A stretch of DNA of 21,118 nucleotides, from contig JASFIT010000024.1 in assembly GCA_050122535.1 (NCBI GenBank), positions 1-21,118 of the forward strand, written 5' to 3'. The stretch comes from JASFEQ01 sp050122535. Lineage in GTDB: Bacteria > Desulfobacterota > DSM-4660 > Desulfatiglandales > HGW-15. The position numbers and the translations under genes are program-made. Under the pieces are notes generated by a model. The model searched no databases. It was not told the origin of the DNA and saw only the letters and a program-made list of their open reading frames with translations. This document shows, one piece after another, positions 7,209-14,040 of the stretch. Numbering within the stretch: the stretch's first letter is position 1; the number at the start of each line of letters is the position of its first letter.

Positions 7209-7236
7209 TTGACAAACTAGGAAAAATCCCTAAAGT
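7209..7236 (+). promoter_or_regulatory. Sigma-70 promoter for the 462-residue protein
   Basis: A perfect TTGACA (7209-7214) is followed after 16 bases by TAAAGT (7231-7236; four of six). The predicted transcript starts about 65 bases before the TTG start codon at 7308. Confidence 0.55.
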
Positions 7237-7307
7237 ATCCAGTTTTAATATGGTAAAATAATATGTTACAGGGTTTATGAGTAAGATTAAAAGGAGAAGA
7301 AAAGCGA

Positions 7308-8696
7308 TTGTCCATTGAAATAGAGAAGCCGGTCTTGGAAAAGGCTTGCAGGGAAATGATCGAAACCATCCTTTTGTGTCTCCCCAATGCCCTAAAAGGC
7401 ACCATCTATAGAATTGGTAAACCCCCAGAGCTAATTGCAGAACGGATCGCCTCCGGAATCATTGATGAGGAGAGGAAAAAGATCTCCTGGGGTCTTCCTG
7501 TAAAATCTGGTTATAACACTCCGGGAAAGCCATGGGCGGAATATAGGGACGAACCAAGCCGTCCTCTTGAGGCCATGTCGTGGTGCGTGGAAAAACAAAA
7601 GAGCTGGACTGCCGAGGACCCAATACGTGATGCGCGAAGTGTTAGGATGCAGGTGGAGGGGATCCACGAAGATTTCCACCATATGGAACCTGTGCTTGTG
7701 CGAAAATTGGATCTTAATTTAAACATGTATTCCTCGGAATATCCGAAGGATTATCACGGCAATGTTATATGGAAAGGGAGTGAGTACGTTACTGTTGCCG
7801 TTGTTAAAATACACTTCCGTCCCCACAGCATAAAAATCGGCAGCTATGAGACTATGGTCATCAAAAAGCTTTCCCGTTCACTGGGTACCGAACTGTTGTC
7901 CTATCAGCTGCGGCAAGATTCTTTAAAGACCATGCAGGAATATGCAAAAGACAGGTTGAACGCGTGCAACATACTCGCTGATTCACTCCGCAATACCATT
8001 ACGAAATCGGGGATGATTTTCTCCCTTGTCAAGCAGGAGATAGGATACCTCAGGGATCAATGGGAGCAACTGCTGCTGCAAAACAGTAAAGAGAAATATG
8101 CGAAAGTGGAGGCCATAAAAGACCTAAATGATATGCTGATGAGCATGGGCAACGGCTATGAAGATCTCAGGAAAGACCTGGTTGATGTGCAAAGTCAGTT
8201 CTTAGAACTTTCCCTTCCACCTGAAATGGGGGAAAACTGGGTCGTCATGCAGATAGAGGAGAGATGGAAAGATCTTCTTTACAAGCATCCACAGAATAAA
8301 AAGGTAGAGAGGAAAATCTGGGGAATCATTGAAAAACTAAAAGAGTCCCTCCACATAGGTCGAAATCCGCAAGTCCTCTCCACATATGATAAAGTGCCCG
8401 AGGAGCTTAAATGGGATTGGGTCAATCTCATCTACACAAACAACGATTATTTTGATCCCAAAGTCCTTGAGAAGTTGATTAATATGCTCAGCAACCCCAC
8501 TTTAGATATCCCCTCACGGGAGAGATCGAAAAAGAACCTCACACAACTCAAGGCTCTTGCAGAGACCATGCATGAACTGGAAAAAAATACGGATTTCCTG
8601 TTGAATCAGGTTCTGAACGGAGGAGACAAGGAACTCGTTTCAGAGATCATAAATAATGCGCCTTCAAATTTTGACCCCAAAAAGAGCCTTCTCTAG
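7308..8696 (+). CDS. Unknown 462-residue protein with a degenerate histidine-kinase-like H-box
   Basis: I do not recognise this protein. The start is TTG 7308, 11 bases after AAGGAG. There is no signal peptide or membrane segment, so it is cytosolic. The N-terminal half (1-190) has mixed alpha/beta character, with a hydrophobic strand YVTVAVVKIHF near 160-170. Residues 195-260 form a long helix pair. Within it LADSLRNTITKSG (223-235) resembles the H-box of HisKA kinases (consensus AHELRNPLT), with Asp at the position of the phospho-His. The remainder (260-462) is almost all helical, with coiled-coil character near 255-300 and 405-435. No HATPase motif is present. It could be a degenerate phosphotransfer or scaffold protein related to the nearby two-component genes; this is inference. 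Codon use and GC look like the neighbours. Confidence 0.8.
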   Translation: MSIEIEKPVLEKACREMIETILLCLPNALKGTIYRIGKPPELIAERIASGIIDEERKKISWGLPVKSGYNTPGKPWAEYRDEPSRPLEAMSWCVEKQKSWTAEDPIRDARSVRMQVEGIHEDFHHMEPVLVRKLDLNLNMYSSEYPKDYHGNVIWKGSEYVTVAVVKIHFRPHSIKIGSYETMVIKKLSRSLGTELLSYQLRQDSLKTMQEYAKDRLNACNILADSLRNTITKSGMIFSLVKQEIGYLRDQWEQLLLQNSKEKYAKVEAIKDLNDMLMSMGNGYEDLRKDLVDVQSQFLELSLPPEMGENWVVMQIEERWKDLLYKHPQNKKVERKIWGIIEKLKESLHIGRNPQVLSTYDKVPEELKWDWVNLIYTNNDYFDPKVLEKLINMLSNPTLDIPSRERSKKNLTQLKALAETMHELEKNTDFLLNQVLNGGDKELVSEIINNAPSNFDPKKSLL

Positions 8697-8844
8697 AACC
8701 GATCCCAATCCCTTGCATTCATCTTCAAAACCATTAGACAGGATAAACAGGACCGACATAATTTTAGAGAATTGAGTCTTGTTTGACCTTGCGTCCCCTG
8801 TTGGCAAATGATATGACAACGGCCAAAGTTGGAAAGGTGTCATA

Positions 8845-9381
8845 TTGGGCAAGATGAAGCAGAAAACAGCAAAAAAGGTGAACACTCAGACCCTCGTCTA
8901 CCTGATTGTCTTTTTCTGGTTCGGGGGGTTGTTCTGTTCGGCAGTCAACTCCTCTGAGAATTCCTCAGAGACAGATAAACTGGCTGAGATAGACAGTGGA
9001 TTTTTTATCTCAAAAAATGATGTGTATCAATTGCAGGATCAGGCTTTTAGGGAAAGTCTATTATTATTTCTGACAGGAAATGGAATATTGACCAAGAGCT
9101 CAAAGGGCCTCATCTATTACCATATCTCCGAAGATGCAATCGACAAAATAGAAGACCAGGAATTTAGGGAAAAAGTAAAAGAATTTGTTGCAAAGGAAGA
9201 AAAGACCTCTCCCCAAGAGGCATTACACCGTATCCACGAAGTTGAGCCCGGGGAAACCCTCTGGAATATTGCACAAAGATACGGGATGTCGGTGGATGAA
9301 ATCGTTCGCCTTAATAGACTAAATCCATCTGAGACCATTTATCCTGGTCAAAAAATCCGGGTAAGTCCAGACTGGGAGTAG
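8845..9381 (+). CDS. Exported or membrane-anchored LysM-domain protein with internal duplication
   Basis: The protein is 178 residues from TTG 8845, which follows AAAGGTG at good spacing; ATG 8854 is the alternative and would drop three residues. A basic N-terminus precedes a hydrophobic segment (16-33), a signal peptide or anchor; the Cys at 31 lacks a lipobox (Phe precedes it), so a lipoprotein is unlikely. Residues 55-80 and 94-119 are a tandem repeat sharing the pattern IS-x4-9-DQ-x-FRE. LysM is at 130-174 (EVEPGETLWNIAQRYGMSVDE, ending YPGQKIRV), so it should bind peptidoglycan in the periplasm. No catalytic domain follows. A terminator lies 60 bases downstream. A TTGACC near 8786 has only a poor -10 partner, so no promoter is called. 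Confidence 0.9.
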   Translation: MGKMKQKTAKKVNTQTLVYLIVFFWFGGLFCSAVNSSENSSETDKLAEIDSGFFISKNDVYQLQDQAFRESLLLFLTGNGILTKSSKGLIYYHISEDAIDKIEDQEFREKVKEFVAKEEKTSPQEALHRIHEVEPGETLWNIAQRYGMSVDEIVRLNRLNPSETIYPGQKIRVSPDWE

Positions 9382-9391
9382 TGAAGCACCC

Positions 9392-9436
9392 CGAGCCAAG
9401 GCCAGTGATGGCTTCTCGCAGCGTTCCCCTTGGCTT
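9392..9436. other. Inverted repeat AGCCAAGG/CCTTGGCT in the LysM 3' region
   Basis: An eight-base inverted repeat (AGCCAAGG near 9393, CCTTGGCT near 9428) with about 27 bases between the arms lies between the LysM stop and its terminator. It could form a stem in the 3' untranslated RNA. I could not match it to a known riboswitch or sRNA. Confidence 0.35.
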
Positions 9437-9443
9437 AGACAGC

Positions 9444-9479
9444 AAAACCCAATTCCTGCTATAGGGAACTGGGTTTTTT
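9444..9479 (+). terminator. Rho-independent terminator of the LysM gene
   Basis: AAACCCA pairs with TGGGTTT, continued after one A-C mismatch by TTCC/GGAA around a short loop (TGCTATAG). A run of six T ends at 9479. Confidence 0.85.
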
Positions 9480-9517
9480 AGCTTATACAAAAACAGGGAA
9501 AGAAATGCCATGGGAAC

Positions 9518-9553
9518 AAAAAAGCCCCCACATCCCTTAAGGGGAGCAGGGGC
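9518..9553 (-). terminator. Rho-independent terminator of the hidden zinc-ribbon unit
   Basis: Read on the minus strand, GCCCC (9553-9549) pairs with GGGGC (9528-9524). An inner palindrome CCCTTAAGGG lies within it, and a run of six T follows (complement of 9518-9523). It lies about 55 bases after the stop at 9608 and faces the plus-strand LysM terminator. Confidence 0.75.
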
Positions 9554-9607
9554 CGGGACTTTTCATAATGTAAGAAACCTTAGTCTAAAAATAGGGTTCA
9601 AACGGGA

Positions 9608-9781
9608 TCACTTGGGCTTTGAATTTCGTTTTCCACAGTGGGGACATTTCCAATCGTTTTCCCTAAATTCGTATTTAAAAGAAATCTCTCCACACCACGA
9701 ATTGTCGCACCTTATCAATGTCTGGGTATCCCACTTTTTCAGGTCAGCTCTTGTCTCTTGATCCTTCGGTTTTGGTCTCAT
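9608..9781 (-). CDS. Small zinc-ribbon protein (57 residues)
   Basis: On the minus strand, ATG 9781 opens a 57-codon frame ending TGA at 9608. The N-terminal third is polar and basic (MRPKPKDQETRADLKKW). The rest is a compact zinc ribbon with Cys25 and Cys30 (CDNSWC) and Cys46 and Cys49 (CPHC followed by GKRNSKPK). AGAGG lies five bases before the ATG. The frame stays open for 34 further codons upstream without a start codon, reading plausible linker sequence (ISAGIQENTEAP). The true protein may therefore be longer and joined by a frameshift to the hydrophobic peptide at 9831-9902. A dedicated promoter upstream and terminator downstream support expression. No family name can be assigned; binding of nucleic acid or protein is the usual role of such ribbons. 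Confidence 0.72.
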   Translation of the reverse strand: MRPKPKDQETRADLKKWDTQTLIRCDNSWCGEISFKYEFRENDWKCPHCGKRNSKPK

Positions 9782-9830
9782 TGGGGCCTCTGTATTTTCC
9801 TGAATACCTGCAGAAATGCTGCCAGGGCAA

Positions 9831-9902
9831 TTATAGAAAGTGAGCGAGGAAGAGGAGGAAAAGAGTAACTAAAAAGATACACACATTGAGAAGACTGCTC
9901 AT
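9831..9902 (-). CDS. Hydrophobic 23-residue membrane peptide, or 5' part of a frameshifted gene
   Basis: The minus-strand frame starts at ATG 9902 and stops at TAA 9831. Its product (MSSLLNVCIFLVTLFLLFLA plus HFL) is a single hydrophobic helix. The ribosome-binding site AAGGAGG (9912-9906) is the strongest in the window, only three bases from the ATG. The near-consensus promoter at 9934-9962 lies just upstream and gives a leader of about 25 bases. The zinc-ribbon gene begins 49 bases later in another frame. Two readings are open. It may be a genuine membrane micropeptide co-transcribed with the ribbon. Or it may be the anchor of a single membrane-bound zinc-ribbon protein broken by a one-base indel (natural or a sequencing error). 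Confidence 0.55.
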   Translation of the reverse strand: MSSLLNVCIFLVTLFLLFLAHFL

Positions 9903-9933
9903 GATCCTCCTTTTGTTATACAAAACTACACAT

Positions 9934-9962
9934 ATTCTATGATATCCAAAATAAGGTGTCAA
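9934..9962 (-). promoter_or_regulatory. Near-consensus sigma-70 promoter of the hidden minus-strand unit
   Basis: On the minus strand, TTGACA (9962-9957) is followed after exactly 17 bases by TAGAAT (9939-9934). This is a perfect -35 and five of six at -10, the best promoter in the window. The start point would be near 9927. Confidence 0.75.
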
Positions 9963-10062
9963 CTAAAATATACATAAAATCAGGGAAAACTAACCGTGAC
10001 TTCAAAAAGGCCCTGAGCATCAACATCAAGCCTAGAGGAAGGTGGGTAGCAGGACTAACCTG

Positions 10063-10091
10063 TGGACAAAATGACCCCAATGGAATACTAT
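10063..10091 (+). promoter_or_regulatory. Probable promoter of tRNA-Arg
   Basis: TGGACA (10063-10068) and TACTAT (10086-10091) are separated by 17 bases. Transcription would begin about 27 bases before the tRNA. The rest of 9963-10124 holds nothing I can identify. Confidence 0.5.
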
Positions 10092-10124
10092 TTAAATCTC
10101 GCTTTCTGACCGGTGATGGGGAAC

Positions 10125-10201
10125 GCGCCTGTAGCTCAGTTGGATAGAGCAGCGGACTTCTAATCCGCAGGCCGCAGGTTCGAATCCTGCCAGGCGCGCC
10201 A
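10125..10201 (+). tRNA. tRNA-Arg (anticodon UCU)
   Basis: A complete 77-base cloverleaf can be drawn. Acceptor stem GCGCCTG pairs with CAGGCGC, the D-stem is GCTC/GAGC with loop AGTTGGATA, and the anticodon stem is GCGGA/TCCGC. The anticodon loop is CTTCTAA, so the anticodon is TCT and it reads AGA/AGG. The T-stem is GCAGG/CCTGC with loop TTCGAAT. The variable loop is short (five bases), G is the discriminator and CCA is encoded. No integrase or attachment-site duplication is seen next to it. Confidence 0.97.
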
Positions 10202-10210
10202 CGCCAATTA

Positions 10211-10247
10211 AAGGGGTTGGCCTCGCCATTTGGCGGGTTAACCCCTT
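10211..10247. other. Stem-loop after tRNA-Arg
   Basis: AAGGGGTT (10211-10218) pairs perfectly with AACCCCTT (10240-10247), and an inner CGCC-ATTT-GGCG hairpin sits inside. The tail is A-rich, not T-rich, so it is not a standard terminator on the plus strand. It may end or stabilise the tRNA transcript, since it lies ten bases after the encoded CCA. Confidence 0.55.
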
Positions 10248-10307
10248 AAAAATATTCCCCTCCATTTCTTTTCAAGGCTCATTTAGGAAAGCAAGGAAAG
10301 GGATCCA

Positions 10308-10589
10308 TTGCAGACCATTCGTCAGCAGATGATTGAGCTTTTGAGCGACAGGGAGATGAGTGCCAGGGAACTTTCCCAGATGATCCGGATACGAGAAAAA
10401 GAGGTCTATGAGCACCTACCCCATGTCGCACGTTCCATTGCCGCCCAGAGAAAAAAGCTCGTGGTTTTGCCTTTCCAATGCCTGGCCTGTGGATATGTCT
10501 TTGAAGAAAGAAGGCGTTTCACACGACCGGGTAGATGCCCTCGTTGCAAAAAGGCACATTTAGAGTGGCCAATGTATAGGATAAAGTAG
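10308..10589 (+). CDS. HTH/zinc-ribbon predicted transcriptional regulator (COG3357 type)
   Basis: The 93-residue protein starts at TTG 10308, a few bases after AAGGAAAGG; ATG 10329 is a shorter alternative without a good site. Residues 1-48 form a small winged-helix-like HTH (IELLSDREMSARELSQMI, then VYEHLPHVARSI). Residues 52-93 form a C4 zinc ribbon with CLAC (58-61) and CPRC (77-80). This HTH-plus-ribbon order is that of the COG3357 predicted regulators, common in archaea and scattered in bacteria. The target is unknown. It follows tRNA-Arg and its stem-loop and precedes the M16 protease gene by 112 bases, possibly in one transcript. Confidence 0.85.
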   Translation: MQTIRQQMIELLSDREMSARELSQMIRIREKEVYEHLPHVARSIAAQRKKLVVLPFQCLACGYVFEERRRFTRPGRCPRCKKAHLEWPMYRIK

Positions 10590-10701
10590 TGGGGAGAGAT
10601 CTAGCGCATCTTTGAAGCCATTTCTATTATGTTCTCAGATACCCATGTTTTGTGAGCGGAGGTGGAGGGATCACATCAAACGCATAGGGGAGGAATGAAT
10701 T

Positions 10702-13700
10702 GTGAGGTTTTTTAGGGCTATTCTTTTCGGGTGGGTTGTTCTGGTCGTTAGTGTAGGTATCTGCGCAGCTGACGATCCAGCCTCCAGGATCAGGCTGAAT
10801 GTGAAGGAGTTCAAGCTCAAAAATGGCATGCAGTTCTTGATCGTGGAACGCCCAACCACACCGCAAGTTGCCTGCCGGGTTGCTATCCGTGCAGGTTCCG
10901 CCCTTGAAGAGACGGGCAAGACGGGCATTGCGCATCTGCTCGAGCACATGATGTTCAAAGGGACGAAGAACTTCGGCACCACAGATTTCAAAAAGGACCA
11001 GGAACTGCAGGATAAAATCGAGGCGGCTTATCAGGTGATTTTGGCAGAGGAGGAAAAACGTCACCCTAACCCGGCCCTGATCGAGTCCAAACGCATGGAG
11101 ATGGAAAGGCTGAGGCTTGAGGTGCAAAAGATCTTTGTCCCCCAAGCCTTTTCATCGCAACTGGGTAGGAACGGCGCTGTGGGAGTGAATGCTTTTACCA
11201 GTAAAGACCAGACCCAGTACGTTATGTCCGTGCCATCAGACATGTTGGAGCAATGGTTCTCAATCGTCAGTGAGCAGTTGTTTGAGCCCTCTTGGCGTGA
11301 ATTCTACGTGGAAAAAGAGGTGGTGCAGCGGGAGTGGGCTTTTCGCCACATCAATAATCCCAACGGCGCTGCCTGGCTTGATTTGAACGCCACCGCCTAC
11401 ATGGCACATCCTTACCGCAATCCCGTCATCGGCTGGAAACCTGACATGGAGAAGTATAATACCACGGACGCCATCGCTTTCCACAAGAGATATTACAACC
11501 CCACAAATACGGTCTGTGTACTGGTTGGCGATGTGACACTGGAACAGGCTAGGGATCTAGCAGAGACCTATTTTGAGCGATATCCGGCAGGCAAGCGCGC
11601 ACCTGAAGAGGTTACAAGGGAACCTCTTCAAAAGGGTCCGCGCCAGAGCGTCCGTTTCTTAAAGGGTGCCAGAACACCCCTTGTCAGGATTGGATTCCAC
11701 ACGGCCCGTATGGGAACAAAGGATTTCTACGCGTTGGACGCAATGACCATGATTTTAAGCCAGGGTCGCAGCGCTCGTATGATCCAGAACATTGTCAACA
11801 AGGGTCTTGCGGTGGAGGCATGGGCGTATAACCCGGACAACCGCTACGGGGGTATGCTCATCCTGGGAGGTTCGCCCAACGAACCAGAGGAACTGAAGGA
11901 GAAAGCGCTCAGTGACGAAGAGAAGCAGCAAGCCTACCTGAAAGCCTGCAAAGAGGTGGAAAGGATTCTTCTTGGTGAAGTTGAAAGACTTAAGACTGAA
12001 TTGGTTTCACTTCGGGAACTGCAACGGATCAAGAAACTAAACCAGCGAGATTTCTTGGACAGATTACGTAGCAATGAGCAGTTGGCAGGCACTCTGGTGA
12101 CTCTGGAAGTCCAGATGGGATGGCGTTACCTGCAGACCTATCTGGATAAAGTAGCAGAAGTCACGCCGGAGGAGATCCAGCGCGTGGCAAACAAATTTGT
12201 CCGGACGAGTAAAAAGAACAGTGTCTATATCATCCCTGGTGGCAAGCCTGAGCGTCCCCCCGAAGCATACACCGAGGACAGGGCTGTGAGTGGAGCGGCC
12301 GCAGCCAAGATGTTCAGGCCCAAAACGTTTGTCAACCACTCAATCTATCCTACGCCTCGCGGCTGGGAGCACCCTCTCTCCTTCAAACGTCACCCTGAGA
12401 AGATTGAATACCCAAAAGCGGAGACTGCTGAAGCGGAGGGGGCGACCATATTCTATTTGCCCGACCGAGAACTTCCGTTGATTGATTTGACCCTCCTTGT
12501 AAAGGCAGGGGCGGTTGATGTGAGAGATGCAAAAACCGGCTTGCCCTATGTGTTAAGTGGTTCCCTTATCCGCGGTGGGACCGAGAAATACTCGCCAGCT
12601 GAATTGGCGCTGGCTTTAGACGAAAACGCAATACAACTCTCCGTTTCAGTCCACGCAGAGGAGGCGGTTGTAAGCCTGTCAGTGATGAAGGATGACTGGG
12701 AGAAGGGTTTGGCCTTGCTGGAGGAAGTCCTGATGCGTCCCAGGTTCGATCCTCGGGTGGTTGACGTGGTCAAGCGGCAGGCATTGATCGGACTCAGGCG
12801 TCAAGGCGGTGATGCACAAAGGGTCAGCAGCCGCGAAGCGAAGATCTGGCATTTTAAGGGACATCCCTACGGTCGTGATCCACTCAAAGGACTGAAGACG
12901 ATCCCAAACATTACGACGGATGATTTAAAAGGTTTCATAAAGGCCTATTTTGTGCCCTCAAACATGGTGGTGGCCATCTCAGGCGACATTGACAAGGACA
13001 GAGCCGTTGGAGGATTAAAGCGACTCTTCCAGGCATTCCCTGAGAAAAGGGCCCCCGTGAGGGAACTGGATGATCCGCCCGAGACCCCGCCCATCTTGGC
13101 CTTGGTCCATAAGCCGGGCCAGGTCCAATCCCAGGTGGCACTCATCCTCAGCAGCGTGAGGCGTACACATCCCGACTACTGGAAAGCGAGTCTCCTCATG
13201 AATGTCTTTGGCGGAAAGGATTCCCTGTTGTACACCCGCCTGCGAGACGATTTGGGGGTTGTCTATGCCGCGTGGTTTTATCAGACTTACAGGTGGAAGG
13301 CGGGCATGCTTGTTGGATACATTGGCTGCAAGAGTGACAGGACAGGCCAGGCAGTGCAAGAGACGGTGGAGATCATGAAACGGCTTCGGGACCAGGTTCC
13401 CCAGAAGGATCTGGAGTTGAAACGCCTTGATGCCCTGAACAGTTTCGTCTTCAATGTGGACACGCCGGCTGAACTGGTGGAGGTTTATGGCCGTTATTAT
13501 ATGCGGAAGGAGCCTCTGGATACCCTCGAACGGATCCAGGATGCCTACATGGGCGCCTCGGGGGAGGAACTGAGGGCTGTAGCAGAAAAACTCCTCAGGC
13601 CGCAAAAGCTCCAGGTCTTTGTTGTGGCGGATAAGACGACCCGTTTGAGGAAACAAGATGGGACACAGATCACCCTTGAGCAGGATCTGAAGGATCTGGC

Positions 13701-13743
13701 AAAGAAATTAGGCGTTCCATACACCGAAATTGAACTGCGCTGA
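10702..13743 (+). CDS. Exported two-module M16-family zinc metallopeptidase
   Basis: The protein has 1013 residues from GTG 10702, preceded by GGGAGGA. The signal peptide is residues 1-23, with probable cleavage after GICAA, so the protein acts in the periplasm. The first M16 module (about 35-520) carries the inverted zinc motif HLLEH (78-82: His78, Glu81, His82). The acidic cluster EKEVVQRE (204-211) probably provides the third ligand. A charged helical insert at about 95-150 separates these elements. The second module (about 570-1000) lacks the zinc motif and is the usual structural half (SGSLIRGGTEKYS, later LYTRLRDDLGVVYA). The architecture is pitrilysin-like, two modules in one chain, where many bacteria use two separate genes. 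Such enzymes degrade peptides within a closed chamber. Start and downstream spacing suggest it is transcribed with the COG3357 gene or alone. Confidence 0.95.
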   Translation: MRFFRAILFGWVVLVVSVGICAADDPASRIRLNVKEFKLKNGMQFLIVERPTTPQVACRVAIRAGSALEETGKTGIAHLLEHMMFKGTKNFGTTDFKKDQELQDKIEAAYQVILAEEEKRHPNPALIESKRMEMERLRLEVQKIFVPQAFSSQLGRNGAVGVNAFTSKDQTQYVMSVPSDMLEQWFSIVSEQLFEPSWREFYVEKEVVQREWAFRHINNPNGAAWLDLNATAYMAHPYRNPVIGWKPDMEKYNTTDAIAFHKRYYNPTNTVCVLVGDVTLEQARDLAETYFERYPAGKRAPEEVTREPLQKGPRQSVRFLKGARTPLVRIGFHTARMGTKDFYALDAMTMILSQGRSARMIQNIVNKGLAVEAWAYNPDNRYGGMLILGGSPNEPEELKEKALSDEEKQQAYLKACKEVERILLGEVERLKTELVSLRELQRIKKLNQRDFLDRLRSNEQLAGTLVTLEVQMGWRYLQTYLDKVAEVTPEEIQRVANKFVRTSKKNSVYIIPGGKPERPPEAYTEDRAVSGAAAAKMFRPKTFVNHSIYPTPRGWEHPLSFKRHPEKIEYPKAETAEAEGATIFYLPDRELPLIDLTLLVKAGAVDVRDAKTGLPYVLSGSLIRGGTEKYSPAELALALDENAIQLSVSVHAEEAVVSLSVMKDDWEKGLALLEEVLMRPRFDPRVVDVVKRQALIGLRRQGGDAQRVSSREAKIWHFKGHPYGRDPLKGLKTIPNITTDDLKGFIKAYFVPSNMVVAISGDIDKDRAVGGLKRLFQAFPEKRAPVRELDDPPETPPILALVHKPGQVQSQVALILSSVRRTHPDYWKASLLMNVFGGKDSLLYTRLRDDLGVVYAAWFYQTYRWKAGMLVGYIGCKSDRTGQAVQETVEIMKRLRDQVPQKDLELKRLDALNSFVFNVDTPAELVEVYGRYYMRKEPLDTLERIQDAYMGASGEELRAVAEKLLRPQKLQVFVVADKTTRLRKQDGTQITLEQDLKDLAKKLGVPYTEIELR

Positions 13744-13762
13744 ACCTGGATGTTCTCATAGG

Positions 13763-13798
13763 GCGGGATCTTAAAGTTTCCCGCAAGACTTTGGGAAA
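13763..13798 (+). other. Two mutually exclusive hairpins after the M16 gene
   Basis: GCGGGA (13763-13768) can pair with TCCCGC (13779-13784). Alternatively TTTCCC (13777-13782) can pair with GGGAAA (13793-13798); both use the same central bases. No T-run follows, so this is not a classical terminator. Confidence 0.4.
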
Positions 13799-13825
13799 TT
13801 CCGTGTTGCAGATTACTCAACATAT

Positions 13826-13938
13826 GATGCTGGATCCTTGATACTGGATTTCAGAGTCCAGAAACCGCGAGACGAAGAATTTTCTGATTTATCTAGTATC
13901 CAGCATCAAGTATCTCTCCGAGGCGTAGGCTCTCCGAG
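13826..13938. repeat. GATGCTGGAT inverted repeat plus CTCTCCGAG direct repeat
   Basis: GATGCTGGAT (13826-13835) occurs inverted as ATCCAGCATC (13898-13907), extended by one pair. A diverged unit, GATACTGGAT (13840-13849), can pair with ATCTAGTATC (13891-13900). Immediately after, CTCTCCGAG occurs twice (13914-13922, 13930-13938). The gap 13744-14040 has no gene; it carries these repeats and, near 13976, a small ACTTG/CAAGT hairpin before the TraB gene. Confidence 0.6.
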
Positions 13939-14040
13939 CCGGAGGCCAGTATCGCATCGCCCGAAGCAACGTGACACTTGCTCATCAAGTCGTCTATTCG
14001 AACCGGCGCTTCATGAGGAGACGAACGGGACAAAACATCC

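Noticed and set aside
9382..9480. Possible riboswitch (c-di-GMP type) after the LysM gene
   Set aside because: It lies after a stop codon and directly before a terminator, and the conserved GEMM motifs are absent.
9510..9868. Two overlapping plus-strand frames of 83 and 76 codons
   Set aside because: They run antisense to the zinc-ribbon gene and through its terminator, and have no ribosome-binding site or family features.
10125..10201. tRNA-Arg as an integration site for a mobile element
   Set aside because: No integrase gene and no repeat of the tRNA 3' end is seen in the window.
10627..11145. Long minus-strand frames inside the M16 gene (also at 13015-13656)
   Set aside because: They are antisense shadows of a clearly coding gene with signal peptide and zinc motif.
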